This document shows, piece after piece, positions 55,282-63,340 of a stretch of 64,000 nt of DNA (positions within the stretch are counted from its first letter, which is position 1; the number at the start of each line of letters is the position of its first letter). The notes beneath the pieces are model-generated. The model worked only from the letters and a program-made list of their open reading frames with translations. It had not been told where the DNA came from and searched no databases. Both the position numbers and the translations under genes were made by a program. The stretch is from Methylocystis rosea SV97 (GTDB taxonomy: Bacteria; Pseudomonadota; Alphaproteobacteria; Rhizobiales; Beijerinckiaceae), in contig NZ_KB889963.1 in assembly GCF_000372845.1 (NCBI RefSeq), positions 682,001-746,000 on the forward strand, given 5' to 3'.

Positions 55282-56388
55282 ATGTTCTCATTGACGATCC
55301 CGATAAGCTCGGAAGGCGGACACACGAGCTTCCATAATAATGTGCCCGATCCCGTGACCTCGGGCGCCGAGCTGCCGACGTTCAAGTTCGAGCTTGAAAA
55401 ATCTCAAGGACGCGTCGACGGCGCCAGCTACGGCAAGGAAGCGACAGTCGCTCAGCTGCCGATCTCCAAGGACATCGCCGGCGTTTCAATGCGCATGGAG
55501 CAGGGCGTCATGCGCGAGCTTCACTGGCACGCGACCGCCGCCGAATGGGGCTTCGTCACCGAGGGTCGTGTGCGCACCACCGTCATCGATCCGGCGGGCT
55601 GCTCGGAGACCAACGACTTTGAGGCGGGCGATCTTTGGTATTTTCCGCGCGGCCATGGCCATGTCATCGAGACGCTGGGAAAAGACCTGTGTCATTTCAT
55701 CCTCGTCTTCGACAATGGCTATTTCTCCGAATTCGGCACCTTCAGCATCAGCGACTGGCTCGGCCATGCGCCCAAGGAGCTGCTGGCGAAGAATTTCGGC
55801 GTCCCCGCGTCGACCTTCGACAGTTTCCCCAAGCAGGAAGTCTATTTCGCCAGGGGCAATAATCCGCCGGAGACCCCCGCGCGACCGTTGCAGGGATGGA
55901 AGCCGCCGCCGCTGACCCACAAATACAGCCTTCTGTCGCAAAAGCCCTATGAGACGTTTCCGGGCGGAATCGAGTGGCGCGTCGACGGATCGCAATTCCC
56001 GATTTCCACGACGATGACCGGCGTCGTTCTGGAAATGGAGCCCGGCGCGCTTCGCGAACTGCATTGGCACCCCAATGCTTCCGAATGGCAATATGTTCTG
56101 AGCGGACAGCTTAGCGTCACGCTGTTTGGGTCAAAGGGCCGCTGGCGCCAGGAGACGTTCTCGAAAGGCGACGTCGGCTATATTCCCCAGGGCATGGGTC
56201 ATTCGCTCGAAAATGTCGGGACCGAGACGGTGCGCGTGCTCATCGTCTTCAACAACGCGCATTATCAGACGATCGACCTCTCGCAATGGATCGCCGGCAA
56301 TCCGACCGACATTCTCGCGACGAATTTCGGGCAGGACCCCTCGGTCTTCGAGAAATTCCCGCGCAGGGACGTCTTCATGACGAAGTGA
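55282..56388 (+). CDS. oxdC: Bicupin oxalate decarboxylase-like protein
   Basis: 368 residues from ATG 55282; the frame is open to 55114. Two cupin domains each carry a metal site: HWHATAAEW (His81, His83, Glu88) with GHGHVIE, and HWHPNASEW (His261, His263, Glu268) with GMGHSLEN. Length and the two-site pattern match OxdC, which decarboxylates oxalate to formate and CO2 with manganese. No signal peptide. The N-terminal SEN-type lid that separates decarboxylase from oxidase was not located, so the reaction remains likely rather than certain. mntH next to it could supply manganese. Confidence 0.85.
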   Translation: MFSLTIPISSEGGHTSFHNNVPDPVTSGAELPTFKFELEKSQGRVDGASYGKEATVAQLPISKDIAGVSMRMEQGVMRELHWHATAAEWGFVTEGRVRTTVIDPAGCSETNDFEAGDLWYFPRGHGHVIETLGKDLCHFILVFDNGYFSEFGTFSISDWLGHAPKELLAKNFGVPASTFDSFPKQEVYFARGNNPPETPARPLQGWKPPPLTHKYSLLSQKPYETFPGGIEWRVDGSQFPISTTMTGVVLEMEPGALRELHWHPNASEWQYVLSGQLSVTLFGSKGRWRQETFSKGDVGYIPQGMGHSLENVGTETVRVLIVFNNAHYQTIDLSQWIAGNPTDILATNFGQDPSVFEKFPRRDVFMTK

Positions 56389-56420
56389 GTAATTACGAAA
56401 TCCGTTTGAACGGCGCGGAT

Positions 56421-56526
56421 GTCATTCCCGACGCGCGCAACGCGCGCGATCGGGAATCCAGAGCGCCGCCGCGATCCTTGTTGTGATTCTGGATTCCCGG
56501 TCAGGCCTTCGGCCTGCCGGGAATGA
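56421..56526. repeat. Inverted repeat (gtcattcccg...cgggaatgac)
   Basis: Arms gtcattcccgacgcg...cgatcgggaatccaga and tctggattcccggtc...ccgggaatgac give a long double hairpin between the convergent ends of oxdC and the phosphatase-NUDIX gene. It could terminate both. Confidence 0.82.
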
Positions 56527-56596
56527 CACTTCCGAGCAAACGGGTGAGCCGGTTTCCGTATAAGAGGCGCGTGCGAGCGCGCCTCGACCGCGCCCG

Positions 56597-57691
56597 TTAC
56601 GTACTGACCTTTCGCAGCAGCGCCTCGAGCCCTTCGGGGAAAATCAGATCGTGCGAGACCGCGATCTCGTCCGCGCTCCACCAGCGCCAGCCGAGCACAT
56701 GGATTTTTTCCTCCTGCGTCAGGTGGCGCGGCTCGATGGCGAAACGTTCGGTGCGGATGAGATAATAGCGCTCCACCGCCTGATGCCAGTCGTCGCCGAT
56801 CTCCATCGGAAATTCGCGCGTCGCGACGACCGGACCGGGATCGAGAAGGGTGAGGCCCGTCTCTTCATAGACCTCCCGGCGCAGCGCCGACTCGAAGTCC
56901 TCGCCCTCCATGACCGCGCCGCCCGGCGTCGCCCAGAAGTGATGATGTCCGAGCGCCAGAAAATGCGGCGTGAGTCCGCCGGCGTAGCGCATCAGCAGGA
57001 CGTCGTTATCCTGATCGACGATCAAGGCGCGCGCGGCTTCGCGACGTGGCAGTTCACGGCCGTCCCATGGCGCGGCGATTTCGGCGCGTCCCTCCGGCGT
57101 CGCCCAGTCGACGAGCGACCATTTCCCGTCCTCATAGGCGATCCAATTCGGCGTGGCGTTAAGCACCGGATGTTCGCGCTTTTCGTCGAGCCTCTTGCCG
57201 GCGGCGAGCCGCCAGGCGATGTCGAGCACGCCGGCATGGGCGACGACGAGCACGGTCTCGCCGGCGCTCTCCTTGGCGATCTGGGTCAAGGCCTTGCGCA
57301 CCCGCGCGGCGAAATGTTCCAGGCTTTCGCCTTGCGGTGCGGCGAAATCCGGCCGGCGCGTCAGATAGTTCGGATAGATGTCGGCGTGCGTCGCCTGCAC
57401 TTCCGCATGCGTGTGGCCCTGCCAAACGCCGTCGTCCTTCTCGCGCAGCGCCGGGGTCTTGGCGACGTCGAGGCCGCGTGCGCCGGCGATCGGCGTCGCT
57501 GTCGCGAGCGCGCGGCGCAGGTCGCTCGAATAGACTCTGTCGAAATGCGCGCCGGCGAGCTCCTTCGCCAGGGCGGCCGCCTGCGCGCGTCCGCGGGCGT
57601 TCAGCGCAATGTCGAACTGGCCCTGAAAGCGCCTTTCGATATTCCAGTTGGTCTCGCCGTGCCGTGCGAGACACAGAAGCGTGCGGGGCAT
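56597..57691 (-). CDS. Fusion of a histidine phosphatase domain and a NUDIX hydrolase domain
   Basis: 364 residues. Residues 1-205 are a phosphoglycerate-mutase-like phosphatase with RHGE (10-13), Arg in SSDLRRALATA, Glu in LREKDDGVW and His152 in VVAHAG. Residues about 215-360 are a NUDIX domain with the complete box GX5EX7REVYEETGL from Gly258 to Leu280. A joint role, clearing a diphosphate compound and then its phosphate, is an inference. ATG start at 57691. I know of no common name for this combination. Confidence 0.88.
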   Translation of the reverse strand: MPRTLLCLARHGETNWNIERRFQGQFDIALNARGRAQAAALAKELAGAHFDRVYSSDLRRALATATPIAGARGLDVAKTPALREKDDGVWQGHTHAEVQATHADIYPNYLTRRPDFAAPQGESLEHFAARVRKALTQIAKESAGETVLVVAHAGVLDIAWRLAAGKRLDEKREHPVLNATPNWIAYEDGKWSLVDWATPEGRAEIAAPWDGRELPRREAARALIVDQDNDVLLMRYAGGLTPHFLALGHHHFWATPGGAVMEGEDFESALRREVYEETGLTLLDPGPVVATREFPMEIGDDWHQAVERYYLIRTERFAIEPRHLTQEEKIHVLGWRWWSADEIAVSHDLIFPEGLEALLRKVST

Positions 57692-57870
57692 GTCGTTTCG
57701 GATTTAAGGCGCAGGAGTCGCTGTGCAAAGCCGCCGGGCGTCTACGCCCGCGGCGTCCGGCGTTCTAGGGCCTTGCAGTGCAAAAGTCAGTCCGCATTCG
57801 CGGGGTCGCGGCGAATAACCGCAAGCGACTTGGCGCGCGCTGCGCAAAAGTGGCGGCGTTATGGGCGGAG

Positions 57871-57937
57871 AGAGCGCCCTAAACTTTGAGATTGATCCGC
57901 ATTCGAGCGATTTTGCCCAAATGCAGTGCGATCTAAT
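57871..57937. repeat. Partial dispersed repeat (ttagagcgcg family), copy 3
   Basis: Reads agagcgccctaa...gattgatccgcattcgagcgattttgcccaaatgcagtgcgatcta, similar to the second half of 34209-34330. It provides the stop codon of the small gene at 57933. Confidence 0.65.
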
Positions 57938-58187
57938 GTCTCAGGCCGGTGGTGAATTCGCCCGCCCGCAGCCTCGCGGGCAGCGTTTCGGCGAAGACCG
58001 CCACCGATTCCTCGCCATAGGTCGCCACCAGTTCGCGCAACGCCGCGCAGAGGGCGGCATGCGCGAAGGAATCGCTTTCGATCCCCGCGAGAATCGCCTC
58101 GGCGAAGGCCTCGGTGACATAGGCAAGGGCCGCTCGGTGCTGGTCCCCGCCCAAGTCGTAGAGCGAGGCGACGTTCAATTCGTTCAT
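57933..58187 (-). CDS. Small helical protein, function unknown
   Basis: 84 residues: MNELNVASLYDLGGDQHRAALAYVTEAFAEA and two more helices rich in Ala, Glu and Leu. No membrane segment. No Shine-Dalgarno is obvious before ATG 58187. The last codons run into a dispersed repeat that supplies the TAG. It may be a short regulatory protein; the evidence for coding is amphipathic pattern and uninterrupted frame only. Confidence 0.5.
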   Translation of the reverse strand: MNELNVASLYDLGGDQHRAALAYVTEAFAEAILAGIESDSFAHAALCAALRELVATYGEESVAVFAETLPARLRAGEFTTGLRH

Positions 58188-58259
58188 GACGCCACTGTAG
58201 AGAAGCCGCCCGCGCCGCGCGAGGCGACGCTCGCCGGAAGGTTAATTTCGCGAGTCCGC

Positions 58260-58865
58260 TTAGGGGTTTCCGTAGCGATAGGTGATGTCGCGGGTCAGCC
58301 GGGAGGCCTCCGCCAGATAGCGGGAGATCACCGTCTTGGCGTTGGGCGTGCAGGCGCGATAGGTCAGCTCATAGCCGCGAAATCCGTGGTTGAAGGACGC
58401 CATGAGCCTCTGGCGGCGCGCGCCGCTGGGGGCGTCGGCGTCGAGCAGCGCCGACATCTTCCCCCGCCACTCCTCGCCGTCGCCCGACCCGCAGAGGTCG
58501 CGCAGGAAGGCCAGCGCGCCGAGGACTTCCGAGAGCCGCGTGATCTGGGGATCATAGGGCGGCGGCGGCCCCTCCGGTCCGCTCGGCGCCGCCGGCGCTC
58601 CGGTCGTCCCTGGCGCGCCGGGCGCCCCGGGAGCCTGCTGATTTTGACCCTTCGTCTGGGTCTGCGCGGCGCCGTCCCGCTTGCGCGGCGGCGGACGCTC
58701 GGACCGTCTCGGCGCGCTGGGCGCGCGCCTGGCGCGGCGGGGGCCGTCGTAGCCGCCGCCGAAGAGGAAATCGAAAGGATCCTGCGCGGCGGCCTCGGCC
58801 GAAAAAAGCGCCGCGGCCGCCGCCACAGCGAGCGCCGCCGTCGCGCGCTTTGCTTGCCCTGTCAT
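58260..58865 (-). CDS. TIGR02301 family exported protein
   Basis: 201 residues from ATG 58865, overlapping the pdxH stop by four bases. Signal peptide [19 protein letters not shown], a Pro/Gly/Ala-rich low-complexity stretch (about 40-105), and a C-terminal domain with [27 protein letters not shown] and [27 protein letters not shown], the family signature with two cysteines. The family is alphaproteobacterial and of unknown function. Confidence 0.88.
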   Translation of the reverse strand: MTGQAKRATAALAVAAAAALFSAEAAAQDPFDFLFGGGYDGPRRARRAPSAPRRSERPPPRKRDGAAQTQTKGQNQQAPGAPGAPGTTGAPAAPSGPEGPPPPYDPQITRLSEVLGALAFLRDLCGSGDGEEWRGKMSALLDADAPSGARRQRLMASFNHGFRGYELTYRACTPNAKTVISRYLAEASRLTRDITYRYGNP

Positions 58866-59494
58866 GGATAGAGCCGCTCCTTTTGCCAATCTTGACCCGG
58901 CTCGGCCCGGAAAAAGCGGACGCGGTCGTGGAGCCGGAACGGCCGATCGGACCAAAACTCCATCGCGACCGGCGCAATTCGAAAGCCGCGCCAATAAGGC
59001 GGGCGGGGAATGCCGCCCACCGCATATTTGGCGGCGAAGACGGCGACGGACTTTTCGAGCGCGAACCGGCTTTCCAGCGGACGCGACTGTTGGCTCGCCC
59101 ACGCGCCGATGCGGGAATCGCGCGGCCGGCTGGCGAAATATTCGTCCGCCTCGGCGTCGCTGACGCGGCTGACGGGTCCGCGCAGCCGCACCTGCCGGCG
59201 AAGCGATTTCCAGTGAAAGAGCCCCGCCGCCTGCATGTTCGACTCGAGTTGGCGCCCCTTGGCGCTCTCGGCGTTGGTGTAGAATACGAAGCCCTCTGGC
59301 GTCCATTCCTTCAGGAGCACCATGCGCGCGTCGGGCAGGCCGTGCGCGTCGGCCGTCGCCAAGACCATCGCCTCGGGATCGTTCGGCTCCTTGAGTTGAG
59401 CCTCCTGGAACCATTGACCAAACAATGCGAAAGGTTCGGCGGCCTCGACAAAGTCACCCGACGTTAACGCGTTCAAGCGAGAATCCTTTCTCAA
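58862..59494 (-). CDS. pdxH: Pyridoxamine 5'-phosphate oxidase
   Basis: 210 residues. [65 protein letters not shown] and the C-terminal [27 protein letters not shown] with ERLYP are all diagnostic. It oxidises pyridoxine or pyridoxamine phosphate to pyridoxal phosphate with FMN, the cofactor used by GcvP and TrpB encoded in this window. Operon with the TIGR02301 gene. Confidence 0.97.
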   Translation of the reverse strand: MRKDSRLNALTSGDFVEAAEPFALFGQWFQEAQLKEPNDPEAMVLATADAHGLPDARMVLLKEWTPEGFVFYTNAESAKGRQLESNMQAAGLFHWKSLRRQVRLRGPVSRVSDAEADEYFASRPRDSRIGAWASQQSRPLESRFALEKSVAVFAAKYAVGGIPRPPYWRGFRIAPVAMEFWSDRPFRLHDRVRFFRAEPGQDWQKERLYP

Positions 59495-59577
59495 GCCGAT
59501 TCAAAGATCGGCGCTTCAAAGGTGGCGCTTTGCAGTTCCAGTGCGTCAGACATACCGCCGCTTGCGTCATTGCTCAA

Positions 59578-60027
59578 ATGTCGCGCGGCGCAAAGCTCAT
59601 TGCCCTGACGGCGACGGCCGGCGGCCTCGCCGGCTGCTCGATCGCCGTTCCCATGGCCTCGGACCCTTCCGTCATGTGGAATTCGGAACGCGTCGCATCG
59701 GACGTCACAAGCGCGATTCCAAAGTCTCCTCCCAAACTGTCGGGCGCGCTCGATTCGGAAGATCAGCGCAGGGCGATCGCGGCGCTGAGCACCGCGCTCG
59801 ATCCGCAAGGAAGCGGGACGAGCGTCAATTGGGACAATCCGCAGAGCGGCGCCAAGGGCTCCTTCACGCCGGTGGGCCAGCCCTATCCGCTGGAAGGCAG
59901 AATTTGCCGCGCCTTCCATGGCGACATCGTCGTCAGCGACACTCAGGAAAGCCTCCAGGGCGCGGCCTGTCGCGAAAAAACCGCTGAATGGGCGCTCACC
60001 GAGGTGAAGCGCTCCAAGAAAGGATGA
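59578..60027 (+). CDS. RT0821/Lpp0805-like surface lipoprotein
   Basis: 149 residues from ATG 59578; the frame is open to 59425. A lipoprotein signal ends in LAGC (Cys at residue 20). The rest resembles the Rickettsia-type 17-kDa surface antigen family: RRAIAALSTALDPQGSGTSVNWDNPQSGAKGSFTP, then CRAFHGDIVVSD and AACREKTAEW. An outer-membrane lipoprotein of unknown function. The next gene starts one base after its stop. Confidence 0.85.
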   Translation: MSRGAKLIALTATAGGLAGCSIAVPMASDPSVMWNSERVASDVTSAIPKSPPKLSGALDSEDQRRAIAALSTALDPQGSGTSVNWDNPQSGAKGSFTPVGQPYPLEGRICRAFHGDIVVSDTQESLQGAACREKTAEWALTEVKRSKKG

Positions 60028-60028
60028 C

Positions 60029-60313
60029 ATGTCGGCGCCCTTCGGCAAATGGCTCATTGTGGCGACAATCGCCGCCATCCTCGCGATTCCGGCGTTCTTT
60101 TTCGTCGCGCGCGCCATCATGGCCTGGCGGCAAGGCTACGACTGGGCGGAAATGGATTGGGACGACAAGGGCCATACGTCGATGGCGGATTTCCTGCGCG
60201 CCGCTGACGTCGGCAAGCGGCCGGTCGACGTCAATGGTCAGTCTTGCGTCGAATATTTCATCTACAGGGACGGGATCACAGTGAAGATCGTCTGCCCGCA
60301 ACGCCGAAGCTAA
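60029..60313 (+). CDS. Small single-helix membrane protein, function unknown
   Basis: 94 residues with an N-terminal hydrophobic helix (WLIVATIAAILAIPAFFFVARAI) and a soluble part containing SMADFLRAADVGKRPVDVNGQSCVEYFIYRDGITVKIVC. It is translationally coupled to the surface lipoprotein gene, so it probably acts in the envelope. Its stop overlaps that of the next gene by four bases. Confidence 0.75.
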   Translation: MSAPFGKWLIVATIAAILAIPAFFFVARAIMAWRQGYDWAEMDWDDKGHTSMADFLRAADVGKRPVDVNGQSCVEYFIYRDGITVKIVCPQRRS

Positions 60314-61734
60314 AGCAACACGCCCGGATTGAGGATGCCGTTGGGGTCGAGCGCCGCCTTGATGGCGCGCATGGCGTCGAGCGCGACCGGGTCTTTCGTT
60401 TCGCGCAGGAGATCCCGCTTCAGCCGTCCGATCCCATGTTCGGCGGAAATCGATCCGCCGAACTCGTGCACGACGCCGTGCACGATGGCGTTGACCTCGG
60501 CCCAACGCGCGATGAATTCCGCCTTATCGACGCCGAGAGGCTGCGAGACATTATAATGGATGTTGCCGTCGCCCATATGGCCGAAGGGCACCGGCCGCGC
60601 CAGCGGGAAAGCGGCGCGCAGCCGTCGCCCAGCCTCCTCGATGAAGTTGGGAATGACATTCACGGGAACGGCGATGTCGTGCTTGATCGAGCCGCCTTCA
60701 CGCTTCTGAGCTTCCGACATGCTTTCACGCAGCTTCCATAGCGCGCGCGCCTGATCCAGCGATTGCGCGAGCGTTGCATCTTGCGTCAAATCCGCGTCGA
60801 TCGCGGCGGCGAGAATCTCGGCGGCGGCGCGCTCGGCGTCGCCATCGGCGAAGCCGGCAAGCTCGATCAGCGCATACCAATCGTGCGGCTGCGACAGAGG
60901 ATCGCGCGTTCCGGGGATATGGCGCAGGACGAGCTCGAGGCCCTGCCGCGACACGAGCTCGAAGGCGTGGAGCATCGGACCCGCGCGGCCTTTGACGAAG
61001 TTCAGCAATTGCAGCGCCTGAGCGGGATCGCGAAGCCCGAGAAAGGCGACGGCGTGGGAGCGCGGTGAGGGGAAAAGCTTTAGCGTCGCGGCGGTGATGA
61101 CGCCGAGCGTGCCTTCCGAACCGACAAAGAGGCGGGTCAGATCGTAGCCGGTGTTGTCCTTGCGCAGGGCGCCGATGGTCGAAAGCAGCCGGCCGTCGGC
61201 GAGCGCCACTTCGACGCCCAGCACAAGGTCGCGCATCGAGCCATAGGCGAGGACATGCACGCCGCCGGCGTTGGTCGCGAGATTGCCGCCGATGGTGCAA
61301 CTTCCTTCGGACGCGAGCGAAAGCGGGAAATAGCGGTCGGCCGCCTGCGCGGCGTCTTGCGCCTGCGACAGCGTTACGCCGGCCTCGACCGTCATCGCGT
61401 CGGCCGTCGCGTCGACGGCGCGAATCTGATTGAGCTTTTCCAGCGAAAGCACGACGGACGCGCCGCTTCGGTCGGGGGTTTGTCCGCCGACGAGTCCGGT
61501 GTTGCCGCCTTGGGGCGTTACGGACGCGCCGGTTTCATTGCACAGCGCCAGGATGCCGGCGACTTCTTGTGGGGCGCTTGGCTTGAGAACGCAGAGCGCG
61601 CGGCCATGATAGAGGTCGCGAGGCTCAGCCAGGTAAGGGGACATCGCCGTCGCATCCGTTACGACGGCCGCCTCCCCGACAATGGCCGCGAGACGAGAAA
61701 GCAAAAGAGGCGCGTCAGACCGAATGGCTGTCAC
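60310..61734 (-). CDS. FAD-linked dehydrogenase, D-2-hydroxyglutarate/D-lactate dehydrogenase-like
   Basis: 474 residues. The PCMH-type FAD domain (VTPQGGNTGLVGGQTP, SEGSCTIGGNLATNAGG, LLSTIGALRKDNTGYDLTRLFVGSEGTLGVIT) is followed by the FAD-oxidase C-terminal domain with HMGDGNIHYNV and GSISAEHGIGRLK. Members oxidise D-2-hydroxyacids and pass electrons to the respiratory chain. D-2-hydroxyglutarate is the most likely substrate given the sequence pattern, glycolate (GlcD-like) being an alternative; no glcE or glcF is present. Confidence 0.9.
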   Translation of the reverse strand: MTAIRSDAPLLLSRLAAIVGEAAVVTDATAMSPYLAEPRDLYHGRALCVLKPSAPQEVAGILALCNETGASVTPQGGNTGLVGGQTPDRSGASVVLSLEKLNQIRAVDATADAMTVEAGVTLSQAQDAAQAADRYFPLSLASEGSCTIGGNLATNAGGVHVLAYGSMRDLVLGVEVALADGRLLSTIGALRKDNTGYDLTRLFVGSEGTLGVITAATLKLFPSPRSHAVAFLGLRDPAQALQLLNFVKGRAGPMLHAFELVSRQGLELVLRHIPGTRDPLSQPHDWYALIELAGFADGDAERAAAEILAAAIDADLTQDATLAQSLDQARALWKLRESMSEAQKREGGSIKHDIAVPVNVIPNFIEEAGRRLRAAFPLARPVPFGHMGDGNIHYNVSQPLGVDKAEFIARWAEVNAIVHGVVHEFGGSISAEHGIGRLKRDLLRETKDPVALDAMRAIKAALDPNGILNPGVLL

Positions 61735-61769
61735 AGGCAGTAAGATGCGCCCTTTTTGTCGCGCTGTCC

Positions 61770-61889
61770 TTAGCGATAGTGACGGCGGCGATCATCTTTG
61801 CGGCGGGCATAGACATAAGCGCGCATGGCGACCGGCGCGCTTGCGAGGACGATACTGCATAATGTCGCGGCGATAAGCGCATTCATCAT
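61770..61889 (-). CDS. Small membrane protein of 39 residues
   Basis: MMNALIAATLCSIVLASAPV followed by a basic tail ending RRHYR. One hydrophobic helix with a strongly positive C-terminus (inside). An excellent aaggag lies 6-7 bases before the first ATG at 61889, which supports translation. Function unknown; too short for most annotation pipelines. Confidence 0.65.
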   Translation of the reverse strand: MMNALIAATLCSIVLASAPVAMRAYVYARRKDDRRRHYR

Positions 61890-62071
61890 GACGTTCTCCT
61901 TCCAGACCTCGGAAATCATTGAATTTCCGGCTACGCTGGACCACTCGCAAATCCTATGCCTGATTTGGGCGGCCGGCAACTGCTCAGGGCGGAGCCGCTG
62001 CGTCGCAATGTCGCTTCTTGACGCTCCTGTGACATTCTTGGCACGCACGAGCGACGCAGGCGCCGACAATT

Positions 62072-63340
62072 TCATCCAAGCAGACGCCGTTTTGCGGATT
62101 TGCGTCCGCTCGACTTCTCGAAAACGGCCACGATCTCGACATGCGCCGCATAGCGGAACTGGTCGATGGGCGTGATTTCCCGGATGACGTACCCGCCTTT
62201 GAGCAAAATTGCGGCGTCACGGGCGAAACTTTGTGCATGGCAGGAGACGGCGACGACGATCGGAGCTTCCGATCGTGCGATTTCAGCCGCCTGCGCGGCG
62301 GCGCCGGCGCGCGGCGGATCGAACACGACGGCGTCGAACTCATTGAGTTCACAGGCGCTGAGCGGACGCGTGAAGAGATCGCGGGCGACGTCTTCGAGTG
62401 TGCGCAGGCCGGGCGTCGCATGCGCCGCGGCGCGCATCGCCGCGAGTGCGCCGGCGTCCATATCATAGGCTTTCACTTGCGCGCGCCGCGCCAGCCGAAG
62501 TGCGAAGGCGCCGACGCCGCAGAACAGGTCGGCGACGTTTTGCGCTTTCGCCGTCGCGCTTAAAACGCGGGCCGCGAGCGTTTCTTCGCCGGCTTGGGTG
62601 GCCTGCAGGAATGCGCCAGGCGGAAGCGTGAGCGTCGCTTCGCCGACTTGGATCTGTGGCGCGCGGCGGAGCGCGACAAGCTTGCCGTGATTCGTCAGCC
62701 GCGCGAGATCAAGCGCCTCAGCCGCGGCGAGCAGCGCGCCGGTTTCCGTCTCGGAGAGCGGCCCGCCGCCGCGTAACTCGACGTCCAAACCACCGAGGGT
62801 CGCCGTGACGGCGATGTCGAGCGGCTTGCCGCGCGGCGCGAGAATCGCCGCGATTGCGCGGGCGGCGGGCAGCGCTCCGGCAAGTTCGGGCGCGAGCACT
62901 GGACAGGTCTCGATCTCGACGATTCGATGCGAGCGCGCCGCCATATAGCCGACCCGCGCCTTGCCGGCATCGAACCGGGCGTGGAACGTCACGCGCCGCC
63001 GGCCGGCGCCATGCGCGTCGACGGTCGGCGCCACGTCGAGCGTCAGCCCTGCATTTGCGAGCGCCGTCTCGACGAGACTGCGCTTCCACGCCGCATAGCC
63101 GTCGGCGCGCAGCGTTTGAACGGCGCAGCCGCCACAATCCTCAAAGTGCGGACAGATCGGCGCGATACGCTGCGGCGACGCTTCGACGATGTCGACGAGG
63201 CGCGCGTGCTCGCCGTCGACCTCCGCCGTCACGGTCTCGCCGGATAGCGCATAGGGAATGAAGACGCGCCGCTCGCCAAGCAGCGCCACGCCCTCGCCGC
63301 GATTGCCGAGCCGCTCGATGACGAGGCGCTCAACGCTCAT
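62072..63340 (-). CDS. TrmA/RlmD-type 5-methyluridine RNA methyltransferase
   Basis: 422 residues from ATG 63340. N-terminal TRAM-like domain (VIERLGNRGEGVALLGERRVFIPYALSGE), iron-sulfur cysteines C63, C69 and C72 in CPHFEDCGGC with a fourth in ETCPVL, and the methyltransferase domain with NVADLFCGVGAFALRL, FDPPRAGA and the nucleophile region AVSCHAQSFARD. It methylates U747, U1939 or a tRNA U54; which site cannot be said. It overlaps the end of tlyA by four bases, so the two RNA modification genes form an operon. Confidence 0.92.
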   Translation of the reverse strand: MSVERLVIERLGNRGEGVALLGERRVFIPYALSGETVTAEVDGEHARLVDIVEASPQRIAPICPHFEDCGGCAVQTLRADGYAAWKRSLVETALANAGLTLDVAPTVDAHGAGRRRVTFHARFDAGKARVGYMAARSHRIVEIETCPVLAPELAGALPAARAIAAILAPRGKPLDIAVTATLGGLDVELRGGGPLSETETGALLAAAEALDLARLTNHGKLVALRRAPQIQVGEATLTLPPGAFLQATQAGEETLAARVLSATAKAQNVADLFCGVGAFALRLARRAQVKAYDMDAGALAAMRAAAHATPGLRTLEDVARDLFTRPLSACELNEFDAVVFDPPRAGAAAQAAEIARSEAPIVVAVSCHAQSFARDAAILLKGGYVIREITPIDQFRYAAHVEIVAVFEKSSGRKSAKRRLLG

